The notes beneath the pieces are model-generated. The model worked only from the letters and a program-made list of their open reading frames with translations. It did not search any database and was not told the origin of the DNA. A stretch of 64,000 bases of DNA. Source: Porphyromonas pasteri (GTDB lineage Bacteria; Bacteroidota; Bacteroidia; Bacteroidales; Porphyromonadaceae). Position 1 is the first letter of the stretch. Each line of letters begins with the position of its first letter. The position numbers were made by a program, and so were the translations under genes. Shown in pieces: positions 43,624 to 52,082 of the stretch. Location of the stretch: NCBI RefSeq assembly GCF_014647755.1, contig NZ_BMPU01000001.1, positions 434,001 to 498,000 of the forward strand, in the 5' to 3' direction.

Positions 43624-45186
43624 ATGAAGGCAAAGAAGATACACAAATATCTGGGGATCCCACTCTGCTTTCTACTCTTCTTGGCAGCCCTCTCTGGGAT
43701 CATCCTCAACCACCGAGACCTACTACAGAGCATAGACATTCCCCGTGCAGTCCTCCCCAGCGACTATAAGTTCGAGAAGTGGAATAATGGGGCTGTGCGA
43801 GGTGTACTCCGCGCCGACAGCTTAGCCTATATCTATGGGAGCGTAGGCGTGTGGGTGACCGACAGTAGCCTACGACGCGAGGCACGACCACTGCATGCGG
43901 GCTTTGTCCGTGGCGGTGACGAAGCTAAGATCATGTCTATGGCGCGAGATACAACGGGCGGGATATGGGTCGCCTCGCAGTATCGCCTCTATCGCCTGGC
44001 TCCTCAGCGTGACCGATGGATCGAGCAACCCTTACCGAGCTCTGTACGTGGGCGCTTGGCTGATCTACAGATCACGGGCGACTCCGTGCTGCTCCTGAGC
44101 CGCTCCCTACTCTACCGCCGTTCGCTTAGTGATCCCAGCTGGACGACCTACGAGCTAAAGAAGCCCGATGGATATACGGGGAAGATCCTACTCTTCCAGA
44201 TCCTGTGGATGCTCCATAGCGGAGAGTACTTCGGTCTCACGGGACGAATCATCGTCGACATCATAGGGCTCTTCGTCATACTCCTCTCCATCACGGGGAT
44301 CTTCTACACTATCTTCAGCCACCGTCTGATGGCGAAGAAGAACAAGCACGGGACGAAGGAGGCCACCGAGAAGAAGCGACAACTCTCGCGCAAGCTCTCC
44401 ATCCACTTCAAGTGGCATAAGGTCATCGGCCTTCACCTCTACTATATCCTCCTCTTCGTCTTCATCACGGGATGGGTACTCCGTCCTCCGCTGATGATTC
44501 CCTTCATCCTCACGAAGGCGCGTCCGAATACCTTCAGTACCCTCTATAGCGAGAACCCTTGGTTCGACCGTCTGCGTGGTATTCGCGAGGATCACAAAAA
44601 TGGCGGGTGGCTACTCTCGACGAGCGAGGGATTCTTCAAGCTCCGAGACTTCTCGGCTAAGCCGGAGAAGTGGGAGCTCCAGCCCGAGGTCAGCCCGATG
44701 GGAGTCAATGGCTTTGCTCAGCGTCCTGATGGGAGCTGGCTCATCGGCTCCTTTGCTGGGCTCTTTGAGGTCTACCCTGGGGAGAAGGATCCTATACGCA
44801 ACTACTTCACGGGTGAGGTCATCCGTGAGGTAAAGATGGGGCCTCCTATAAGTGACTACCTGGTCTCGGGACTTCTCGCAGGAGACACTCCCAGTGAGGA
44901 CTACGTCTTCCTTCACTACCGAGGTGCCGTACGTAGAGCCTCTGACCACAAGACGGGAGCACAAGACCTCCCCTTCGTCCACCAGCCTGAGGCGCTCAAT
45001 GAGATGCCTTATTCCCTCTGGCAGGCAGCTCTCGAGCTCCATGCTGGACGCCTCTATCGTCCTTTCCTCGGCAAGTGGGGGACGGATCTATTCATCTTCT
45101 TCTTCGGCCTCGTCTCTGTCATCGTCCTCATCACAGGACAGAGGAACCGACGTAAGAAAAAGAAACAAGCTAAGCACGACCGATGA
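43624..45186 (+). CDS. PepSY-associated membrane protein, 520 aa
   Basis: Inner-membrane protein of the PepSY-TM group, often linked to iron or flavin redox. An N-terminal membrane helix (KKIHKYLGIPLCFLLFLAAL) is followed by a periplasmic domain (about 40-185). A central helix is at about 205-230 (VDIIGLFVILLSITGIFYTI), then another after KWHKVIGLHLYYILLFVFIT, a second periplasmic domain, and a C-terminal helix (FIFFFGLVSVIVLITG) with a basic tail. The periplasmic parts resemble beta-propeller-like repeats (GGIWVASQYRLYRL, GSWLIGSFAGLFEVY). The function is unknown. Confidence 0.78.
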   Translation: MKAKKIHKYLGIPLCFLLFLAALSGIILNHRDLLQSIDIPRAVLPSDYKFEKWNNGAVRGVLRADSLAYIYGSVGVWVTDSSLRREARPLHAGFVRGGDEAKIMSMARDTTGGIWVASQYRLYRLAPQRDRWIEQPLPSSVRGRLADLQITGDSVLLLSRSLLYRRSLSDPSWTTYELKKPDGYTGKILLFQILWMLHSGEYFGLTGRIIVDIIGLFVILLSITGIFYTIFSHRLMAKKNKHGTKEATEKKRQLSRKLSIHFKWHKVIGLHLYYILLFVFITGWVLRPPLMIPFILTKARPNTFSTLYSENPWFDRLRGIREDHKNGGWLLSTSEGFFKLRDFSAKPEKWELQPEVSPMGVNGFAQRPDGSWLIGSFAGLFEVYPGEKDPIRNYFTGEVIREVKMGPPISDYLVSGLLAGDTPSEDYVFLHYRGAVRRASDHKTGAQDLPFVHQPEALNEMPYSLWQAALELHAGRLYRPFLGKWGTDLFIFFFGLVSVIVLITGQRNRRKKKKQAKHDR

Positions 45187-46289
45187 CACCTATATATAAG
45201 GTATGGGAAGCCCTCACAGAGAAGCTCCCTACAGCACTACAAGAGAGCTACGACAACTGTGGCTTACAAGTCGGCGATCCTTCGCAGATAGCTACGGGCG
45301 TACTCTGCTGCGTTGACATCACCGAGGCGGTCCTCCAAGAGGCTATCGCCAAGGGATGCAACATGATCATCGCCCACCACCCCCTCCTCTTCAAGGGGCT
45401 AAAGCAGGTCGGCACCTCCAGCTATATCGAGCGCTGCGTATGCCTGGCGATACGTCACGATCTCACGATCTATGCAGCTCACACCAATGCCGACAATGCG
45501 GACGGCGGGCTGAACGACCTCTTAGCCGAGGAGCTGGGACTGGAGTCCGTCACAGCCTTAGCACCAATGTCCGACACGCTCATGGAGCTAGTGACCTTCG
45601 TCCCAGCGAAGGAGCTGAACCAAGTAGCAGAAGCACTTTGGGCCGCAGGTGCAGGCTCGATCGGGGCATACGACAGCTGTAGCTATCGCTGCTCTGGGCA
45701 GGGGACGTTCCGTGCTCTTGACGGAGCTCATCCCTTCGTAGGCGAGGTCGGGCAGCTCCATGTAGAGCCTGAGGAGCGACTAAGCCTCACCTTCCCAGCC
45801 TACCGACAGCGTCAAGTGGAGCAAGCCTTGCTAGCCAGCCATCCTTACGAGACACCCGCCTACAGCATTACCCGACTGCAGAACGTCCATCCACGTATCG
45901 GTGCGGGCGTCATCGGAGAACTCCCCGAAGCAGAGCCCATAGAGAGCTTCCTACGCAGAGTAGCAGTCTATTTCAAGACTGAGCAGCTTCGCTACAGCGT
46001 GACTGAGAAGACCGTCATCAAGCGTGTCGCTATCTGTGGCGGAGCTGGTGCCTTTCTCTGGAAGCAGGCGAAGCAAGCAGGCGCCGATATCCTCATTACA
46101 GGCGAAGCCAAGTACAACGATTACTTTGACTGCGAAGGAGCTCTCATCCTCTGTACGGTGGGGCACTACGAGAGCGAAAGCATTGCGACTCAGCTCTTCG
46201 CACAGATCATCTCAGATAAAATGCCTAACTTTGCGGTCTATCAAAGCGAGTTAGACTCCAATCCTATAAAAGCGTTACAGCATCCATAA
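45183..46289 (+). CDS. Nif3-like dinuclear metal protein, 368 aa
   Basis: Ring-forming cytosolic protein of the NIF3/YbgI family with two metal ions per subunit. Motifs: CVDITEAVLQEAI, MIIAHHPLLFKG (metal His pair), AHTNADNADGGLNDLLAEE, and the C-terminal GHYESE. At 368 aa it has the long form with an inserted PII-like domain (about 135-230). It overlaps the PepSY gene by 4 bp and the zinc-ribbon gene by 1 bp. A GTP cyclohydrolase-like activity has been suggested for the family, but the role is not settled. Confidence 0.92.
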   Translation: MTPIYKVWEALTEKLPTALQESYDNCGLQVGDPSQIATGVLCCVDITEAVLQEAIAKGCNMIIAHHPLLFKGLKQVGTSSYIERCVCLAIRHDLTIYAAHTNADNADGGLNDLLAEELGLESVTALAPMSDTLMELVTFVPAKELNQVAEALWAAGAGSIGAYDSCSYRCSGQGTFRALDGAHPFVGEVGQLHVEPEERLSLTFPAYRQRQVEQALLASHPYETPAYSITRLQNVHPRIGAGVIGELPEAEPIESFLRRVAVYFKTEQLRYSVTEKTVIKRVAICGGAGAFLWKQAKQAGADILITGEAKYNDYFDCEGALILCTVGHYESESIATQLFAQIISDKMPNFAVYQSELDSNPIKALQHP

Positions 46290-47152
46290 TGGCGAAAGAA
46301 ACAACGACAAAGAAGACGACCACCAAGAAGTCAACCAAGGCTAAGGAAGTAGCTACCCCAGAGGTGGCTACGACAGTAGCAAGCCCTGAAGCTAACGTTA
46401 GCTCTGCCGACCGGACGGTAGCAGACAAGCTCATCGCCCTGAGTCGCCTACAGGAGACCTTCACCAAGATCGACCATATCAAGACCCTCCGTGGTGAACT
46501 CCCCCTCGAAGTACAGGACCTCGAAGATGAGATCGAAGGTATGGAGACGCGCCTCAAGCACCTCGAAGAGGACAACAAGCGCCAGGTGCAGGCTGTAGCT
46601 ACTGAGAAGGCTAAGATCCAGAAGGCTGAAGAGCGCATCGAGGAATATAAGGAGCAGCTCAATAACGTCAAGAACAACCGCGAGTACGACAACCTCTCCA
46701 AGGAAATCGAATTCCAAGGCCTCGAGATCGAGCTCTCCCAGAAGCGCATCGCTGAAGGGACGACCGAGATCCAGCACCGCAAGGAGCGTATCGCTACCCT
46801 CAAGGAAACTATCGGTGAGCGCCGTGTAGACCTGGAGGCTAAGCAGGAGGAGCTGGCACGTATCAAGGGGGAAACAAAGCAGGAAGAAGAATCTCTCCGT
46901 GCTGAGGCTATCCGTTTGGAAGAAGGTATCGAGGAGCGTCTTCTCCACGCCTTCACTCGTATCCGCGAAGGAGCCCGCAATGGCCTTGCTGTCGTACCCA
47001 TCGATCGTGATGCTTGCGGTGGTTGCTTCAACAAGATCCCACCCCAGCGCCAGGTAGATCTGAAGCTTCATAAGAAGATCATCGTCTGCGAATACTGCGG
47101 TCGTATCCTCGTCGATCCCGAACTCGTAGAGGAAGCTCACCAGCACAACTAA
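46289..47152 (+). CDS. Coiled-coil protein with C-terminal zinc ribbon, 287 aa
   Basis: Family of C4-type zinc-ribbon proteins usually found beside Nif3-like genes. The N-terminal 40 residues are Thr/Lys/Ala-rich and low in complexity. Residues about 55-235 form a long coiled coil (RLKHLEEDNKRQVQAVATEK). The zinc ribbon is formed by CGGCFNKIPPQRQ and CEYCGRILVD. The start ATG overlaps the Nif3 stop (TAATG). A nucleic-acid or chaperone role is possible but unproven. Confidence 0.88.
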   Translation: MAKETTTKKTTTKKSTKAKEVATPEVATTVASPEANVSSADRTVADKLIALSRLQETFTKIDHIKTLRGELPLEVQDLEDEIEGMETRLKHLEEDNKRQVQAVATEKAKIQKAEERIEEYKEQLNNVKNNREYDNLSKEIEFQGLEIELSQKRIAEGTTEIQHRKERIATLKETIGERRVDLEAKQEELARIKGETKQEEESLRAEAIRLEEGIEERLLHAFTRIREGARNGLAVVPIDRDACGGCFNKIPPQRQVDLKLHKKIIVCEYCGRILVDPELVEEAHQHN

Positions 47153-47160
47153 GAAGGGAG

Positions 47161-48522
47161 ATGCGCTCTCTTCTCGAAGCTCAGGTCGCCACGACCATCC
47201 AAGAGCATCGACTCATAGATAGCGCTACCCAGCGTATATACATAGCCATCAGCGGAGGGGCCGACTCGGTCGCTCTGCTGATGGCTATGCTTGCTTTAGA
47301 CTATGGCGAAAGACTCGAAGCACTCCACTGCAACTTCACACTACGTGGCGAAGAGAGCGACTGCGATGAAGCCTTCGTGCGGGAGCTATGCACGAAGCTC
47401 AGCGTTCCCTTGCAAATCAAGCGCTTCGATACTCGAAGACATGCCGAGGAGAAGGGCATATCTATCGAGATGGCAGCACGTGAGCTACGCTACCAGTGGT
47501 TTTGCTCCTTTACTGAAGGTAGTGAAGGCAGGAAGGTCGTAGCCGTTGCCCACAATGCTGATGACCAAGTAGAGACCCTACTACTCAACCTCTCTATGGG
47601 TACAGGCATCCGTGGACTCAGTGGTATGCCGTTCATCAAGCAGGCAGAAGGTATCATCCGCCCCCTACAAGCAACTCCCCGTGCACTCATACTTGACTAT
47701 CTGAGTGCCCTTGGGCAAAGCTATCGTGAGGATAGCTCAAATAGCGATACCCGCTATAAGCGCAATCTGATTCGCCATCAGCTCATCCCCCTCTTTGAGG
47801 AGCTTAATCCTTCCTTTCGAGCGACGACCTATCGCACGATAGAGCACCTGCGCTCGACGGAGGCCCTCTATATGGAGACGATCGAGTGCTACCGAGCCGA
47901 ACTGCTATCCCCCAATGGCTTGGAGTATAAGCCCCTTGCCACTCATCCCGAGCGAACGACCATTCTCTTCGAGCTCTTACGCCCCTATGGCTTCCAGCGC
48001 CCCGTCGTCGAGGAACTCAGTAAGCATCTCGCAGAGGGGACGGCTGGAGCAAAGTTCTACTCCCCCACCCACCTACTCATCCATGGTGTACAGCTGCTGG
48101 AGTTACTCCCACGTGAGGAGGGAGCAGCAGTATCCCTATCCATTGACATCAGCCAAGACGGGCAGTGCGCACTTCCCTTCGGAGGAGAACTACACTGGGA
48201 GCTCCTTTCCCCTAGTGCTCTAAAGGGTGGCTACCGCACACCTCGAGAGGTCGCAGTCTTTGACTACGATAGGTTAGAGTCCCAAAGGCTTACCATCCGC
48301 TCACGGCGTGAGGGCGACACCCTCCGCCCCTTCGGTATGTCGGGGAAGAAGCTACTCAGACGCATACTCATTGACGGGAAGTTCTCTCACCGCGCACGCC
48401 GTGAAGCCCTTTTGTTATGTCGAGAGGAAGCCCCCATCTGGCTCATCGGTCATGTGGCTGACCGCACCTTCGCACTCTCAGATACGACGCAGACTGTACT
48501 ACGCTTCACCTACCACAAGTAG
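47161..48522 (+). CDS. tilS: tRNA(Ile)-lysidine synthase TilS, 453 aa
   Basis: Modifies C34 of the AUA-reading tRNA-Ile to lysidine. The N-type ATP pyrophosphatase motif ISGGADSVALL lies at residues 30-40, followed by HCNFTLRGEESDCDE and VAVAHNADDQVET. The C-terminal TilS domain carries LTIRSRREGDTLRPFG and KKLLRRILIDGKF. Length is normal. It begins 8 bp after the zinc-ribbon gene and ends the operon before a terminator. Confidence 0.95.
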   Translation: MRSLLEAQVATTIQEHRLIDSATQRIYIAISGGADSVALLMAMLALDYGERLEALHCNFTLRGEESDCDEAFVRELCTKLSVPLQIKRFDTRRHAEEKGISIEMAARELRYQWFCSFTEGSEGRKVVAVAHNADDQVETLLLNLSMGTGIRGLSGMPFIKQAEGIIRPLQATPRALILDYLSALGQSYREDSSNSDTRYKRNLIRHQLIPLFEELNPSFRATTYRTIEHLRSTEALYMETIECYRAELLSPNGLEYKPLATHPERTTILFELLRPYGFQRPVVEELSKHLAEGTAGAKFYSPTHLLIHGVQLLELLPREEGAAVSLSIDISQDGQCALPFGGELHWELLSPSALKGGYRTPREVAVFDYDRLESQRLTIRSRREGDTLRPFGMSGKKLLRRILIDGKFSHRARREALLLCREEAPIWLIGHVADRTFALSDTTQTVLRFTYHK

Positions 48523-48535
48523 CTTCCATACAAAT

Positions 48536-48580
48536 GAAGTCGCCCGCTTGGCATGAGGACCAAGCGGGCGACTTCTTTAT
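48536..48580 (+). terminator. Bidirectional terminator after tilS
   Basis: GAAGTCGCCCGCTTGG (48536-48551) pairs perfectly with CCAAGCGGGCGACTTC (48560-48575), followed by TTTATTTAT. It also lies downstream of the convergent WGR gene. Confidence 0.88.
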
Positions 48581-48600
48581 TTATGAACGATTATGAGCAA

Positions 48601-49365
48601 CTAATTAAGACCGACTTCACGAGCATAGATCTCCAGATCATCACGCTCTTGCAGGAGGAGTTCGACTGAGCAGCGGACAGGTGCTCCGAGACTCTTGAGT
48701 TTGACGAGGCGATCGAGAGAGCGTAGTGCCAAAGCATAGAGTGCCTTGGAGAGGCTACCCGTGATCTTCACCTGCGCAAGAGCCAGCGCCACGATGACAC
48801 GATCCGTACGGCGGAGCTGCTCCAGCAGTGGGCGTCCCTCCAGAGTGAGGTTGCGCTGGGCTTCCAGTTCCTCATAGGTCTCTCCCTTAGGCGGGCAAAA
48901 GGGTAGATGATAGAGCTTGGATATCAATGAGGCTGGGTAATGTGTAAGGTCGGCCTTTGGTCGACGACGTAGGAGGTCACTGAGCTCCCATAGGGCATCA
49001 CTCCCCTCATCATTTCCGAAGGGTGCCGCATCTTGGATACTGGAGTAATAGACCTCTGAGCCGAAGTACTTGCGGAAGGTCGGGTGGCTGGTCAGGGGAT
49101 GTAGCCCCATCTCATCATCGTCATAGTAGAAGGACTGCATCGGATCAAAGCCAGGGAAGTCCTGGAAGCCTGCCTTTAGCTTTGCGTCGACCAACTGCTG
49201 GGCGCGCTCTTCGCACTCCGCGGCGTCGGCAAACGACTTGACCTCATAGCGCCCTGATGTAGATACCTTACCCCAGTTCGTCATAAGGTCCCCCCCCAGC
49301 GTCTCTACACGCCAGTAGCGGTCGGCCTGATGATCTGACAAACGCATTACTCTATTCATACTCAT
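48601..49365 (-). CDS. WGR-domain protein, 254 aa
   Basis: The N-terminal 80 residues form a WGR domain (SDHQADRYWRVETL, TNWGKVSTSGRYEVKSF), a fold found in PARPs and in several bacterial proteins that may bind nucleic acids. The rest (about 85-254) is helical, ends LLQERDDLEIYAREVGLN and has no recognised catalytic motif. No ligase, PARP or MolR partner is adjacent. It stands alone on the minus strand. The start at 49365 is the first of two nearby methionines (MSMNRVMRL). The function is unknown. Confidence 0.82.
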   Translation of the reverse strand: MSMNRVMRLSDHQADRYWRVETLGGDLMTNWGKVSTSGRYEVKSFADAAECEERAQQLVDAKLKAGFQDFPGFDPMQSFYYDDDEMGLHPLTSHPTFRKYFGSEVYYSSIQDAAPFGNDEGSDALWELSDLLRRRPKADLTHYPASLISKLYHLPFCPPKGETYEELEAQRNLTLEGRPLLEQLRRTDRVIVALALAQVKITGSLSKALYALALRSLDRLVKLKSLGAPVRCSVELLLQERDDLEIYAREVGLN

Positions 49366-49551
49366 GCGATCAATTGGTTGGTAGGAGCGCGCTGTATTGT
49401 GGGGTTACGATGGTAAGGCTTCCGGCGACGATGCTCCCTTATGTGGTAGACAAATGTAGTCATTTATAATACAAAAACCTATTTTACCACAAATTTGATC
49501 TCTCCTCTTAAAAAATATGGGTAGCCACACCCTCCCCCTCCTAAAGCGAGC

Positions 49552-49591
49552 GAGAGCAAGGAGACCCTTCGTAGGGCTATTCCTTGCTCTC
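49552..49591. terminator. Hairpin downstream of the CoA-transferase gene
   Basis: GAGAGCAAGGA pairs with TCCTTGCTCTC around an 18-base loop, 45 bp beyond the stop of the minus-strand gene. There is no strong U-tract, so the call is tentative. Confidence 0.45.
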
Positions 49592-49635
49592 TTCTATATT
49601 GTCTGGAGGTATTTCAGCCGACTTGATCAAACGGG

Positions 49636-50940
49636 CTACTCACCGAAGCGCTCACGGATGACCTCCATGAGTCCAGGGCGGAAGTCAGGGTGAGCGATAC
49701 TCGCCAAAGCCAGGGCACGCTCACGAAGGGTCAGACCACGGAGACGCACCACGCCGTATTCGGTAGCGATGTAGTCTACCTCATTGCGCCCTGAGGTCAC
49801 GGTGGCTCCCGATGGCAAGACTGGGACAATGCGCGAGCAAGTGCCATCCTTTGCCGTAGAGGTGAAGGCTAAGATGGAGCGACCGCCACGCGAGCGCTTT
49901 GCCCCACGCAGGTAGTCGACCTGCCCACCCGTGCCACTATATTGGTTGAGTCCGATAGCTTCGGATGCTACCTGCCCGTAGAGATCTATCTCCAGGCAGG
50001 AGTTGATAGAGACCATATTGTCATTCTGCCCGACCATATAGGGGTCATTCGTATGATCGACGGGGTACATCTCGATCATATCATTCTTATTGACGAAGTC
50101 ATAAAGTGCCTTCGTACCCATGATGATGGAGCTGACGACCTTGCGTGGATGCAGGGTCTTCTTCTCGCCCGTCACATTACCAGAGTTGATCATATGCATG
50201 ACGCCGTCGGTGAACATCTCCGTGTGCAAGCCCAGATCTTTCCGCTCTTGTAGGCTCTGAAGCACGGCATCGGGGATCGCCCCGATACCGATCTGAAGCG
50301 TATCTCCGTCGTGGATGAGTTCGGCACACAGCTCACCGATGCGCTCTTCGACAGGCCCGATAGGAGCAAGAGGGAGCTCCACCAAGGGGCGGTCAACGGG
50401 GACGATATAGTCCAGCTTCGTCACATGGATGAGGTTGTCCCCTCCGATGAAGGGCATCTGCTTATTGATTTCTGCGATGACGATCCGCGCAGCCTCTGCG
50501 GCGGGCTTGGTATAGTCACACGATACCCCGAAGGAGCAATAGCCCTCTTCATTGGGCTCGCTCACCGAGATCAATGCGACATCGACAGGATAGATACCAT
50601 TCCTAAAGAAGTCTGGGAGTTCATGGAAGTGACAAGGGAGATAGTCGACTCGCTTATCCAGGTAAGCGGGGCGGCTATTCTTGTCAAGGAAGTTAAGGAC
50701 GGGATGTACATGCCCCACCATCTCTGGGCGGAGGTGCCAAGGCTCGGCAAAGTACAGCATGTGGAAGGCTTTCACGTCCGTGAGGCGCTCGCGATCATCG
50801 TAGAGGGCTTTGGAGAGGCTGCTGGGGGCTGCCACAGCATGGCCAAAGACCAAGAAGTCCCCGCTCTTTACTGCCGATCGCACGGCTTCGAGGGCGGTCG
50901 TAGTATGGCGAGCAATGTGCTCTTTCCAGGTAGTGCTCAT
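49636..50940 (-). CDS. Acetyl-CoA hydrolase/transferase family CoA-transferase, 434 aa
   Basis: Transfers CoA between short-chain acyl groups; in Porphyromonas similar enzymes make butyrate or propionate from the acyl-CoA and acetate. The catalytic Glu region is HTEMFTDGVMHMINSG, preceded by IGIGAIPDAVLQSL, and the C-terminal domain contains GGQVDYLRGAKRSRGGRSI (Gly-rich CoA loop) and ATEYGVVRLRGLTLRERA. The precise acyl substrate is not decided by sequence (acetate, butyrate or 4-hydroxybutyrate). It has its own leader, with a TACCTTTG box 126 bp upstream. Confidence 0.9.
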   Translation of the reverse strand: MSTTWKEHIARHTTTALEAVRSAVKSGDFLVFGHAVAAPSSLSKALYDDRERLTDVKAFHMLYFAEPWHLRPEMVGHVHPVLNFLDKNSRPAYLDKRVDYLPCHFHELPDFFRNGIYPVDVALISVSEPNEEGYCSFGVSCDYTKPAAEAARIVIAEINKQMPFIGGDNLIHVTKLDYIVPVDRPLVELPLAPIGPVEERIGELCAELIHDGDTLQIGIGAIPDAVLQSLQERKDLGLHTEMFTDGVMHMINSGNVTGEKKTLHPRKVVSSIIMGTKALYDFVNKNDMIEMYPVDHTNDPYMVGQNDNMVSINSCLEIDLYGQVASEAIGLNQYSGTGGQVDYLRGAKRSRGGRSILAFTSTAKDGTCSRIVPVLPSGATVTSGRNEVDYIATEYGVVRLRGLTLRERALALASIAHPDFRPGLMEVIRERFGE

Positions 50941-51368
50941 TGATTTAGCTCTTATATGAAAAAGGGCTCCTGTGTAGTATTAGGAGGGCCATCTTCCCAA
51001 GAGACGTAGGCTAACGACCCCAGCACCCTGAGGTACAAAGCTGCGACTCCGATGAAGAAGCCTATCAAAGGTAAGTATTCTACTTTTCCCCAACAATACC
51101 CCCCCCTTCCACTCTTCACCAAAGCTGGCACACAACCGCATACCTTAGTTGGAGTCGAGCGTGCTTCATCCGTCACATTTTGACGATAAGTTGAATACAT
51201 CTAACTTTATCGCAGATATAAGCATTGTGCATTCCGTACATAAGTACTATAAGGAGCTTAACATCTCCAAGAGAAAACGCATCACCATCCACCCAACGCA
51301 GGGAAGCTACCCAAGGATCGCTTCAAAGAACGAACACAGATATCCCACCCATCTTAATTCAAATCAAT
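50941..51368. other. Divergent intergenic region
   Basis: Shared 428-bp upstream region of the CoA-transferase (minus) and the secreted protein (plus). A TACCTTTG box for the minus gene is at 51066-51073. No clear box was found for the plus gene. No RNA or repeat is seen. Confidence 0.4.
51066..51073 (-). promoter_or_regulatory. Possible CoA-transferase promoter -7 box TACCTTTG
   Basis: Minus-strand match to TAnnTTTG, 126 bases before the start codon, implying a leader of about 120 nt. Confidence 0.4.
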
Positions 51369-52082
51369 ATGAAATCACTAACGACCCTACTTATTGCCGT
51401 GAGCATGCTACTCTCGAGCTTCGCTCTGCATGCTCAGAGAACAACAGAGTTCTTTTATCTCGGCAACGTGTACTGCAAGGCTAAGTCCGGAGTCGAGCAA
51501 CGCTTCCCCTATCTACCGGTCTACCTCTCCCTCCAAGATAAGCCCAATGACATCATCGCAGTCACGATGACGAATGCTAACGGAGAGGCTTCATTCAAGG
51601 GCGTCCCGATAGACCCCTACAAGTACCATATCCTCTCGGTACATCTACCGAGTGGTACGTACCGCTTTCTCCGAACCCCTATCGAAAAGAACCCAGGCTT
51701 CAAAGACTACATCAGCACGCATATCCAGCTTGATGCCATGGAGAAGTACCTCACAGTCTCTACGATTGTTCCCAAGAAGGAGGATAGTGATAAGCTGGCA
51801 CTTGACCTGGCGACGAGCGCCATCAAGGGTGCCCATCGGAAGGGGGTGACGATCTCCGATGCAGAAGGGCTTAACTACAAGCTCTTCGTCTCAGGGCGCA
51901 TAGTGCAGGACAAGAAGCTGGCTGATGTACTCCTCAAGATAACGGGAGAGATGCTCGATAAGATCGTCATCACACACCCGACACAGGCGAATGACTACTA
52001 TGCGGGGTCTATAGACTTCATGATTCGAGACATACCCATTCAGAAGGTTGGTCCCACGACCTTTACCTTAGAGCGCCTATGA
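51369..52082 (+). CDS. Secreted protein of unknown function, 237 aa
   Basis: Start MKSLTTLLIAVSMLLSSFALHAQ is a clear signal peptide; the frame is open 48 codons further upstream, but that part is not protein-like. The mature part has a short beta-rich domain (about 30-100; DIIAVTMTNANGEASFKGVP resembles a carboxypeptidase-regulatory-like or fibronectin-like fold), followed by about 130 residues with KITGEMLDKIVITHP. No catalytic motif is seen. It overlaps the next gene by 4 bp, so it is probably a periplasmic or surface partner of that barrel protein. Confidence 0.65.
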   Translation: MKSLTTLLIAVSMLLSSFALHAQRTTEFFYLGNVYCKAKSGVEQRFPYLPVYLSLQDKPNDIIAVTMTNANGEASFKGVPIDPYKYHILSVHLPSGTYRFLRTPIEKNPGFKDYISTHIQLDAMEKYLTVSTIVPKKEDSDKLALDLATSAIKGAHRKGVTISDAEGLNYKLFVSGRIVQDKKLADVLLKITGEMLDKIVITHPTQANDYYAGSIDFMIRDIPIQKVGPTTFTLERL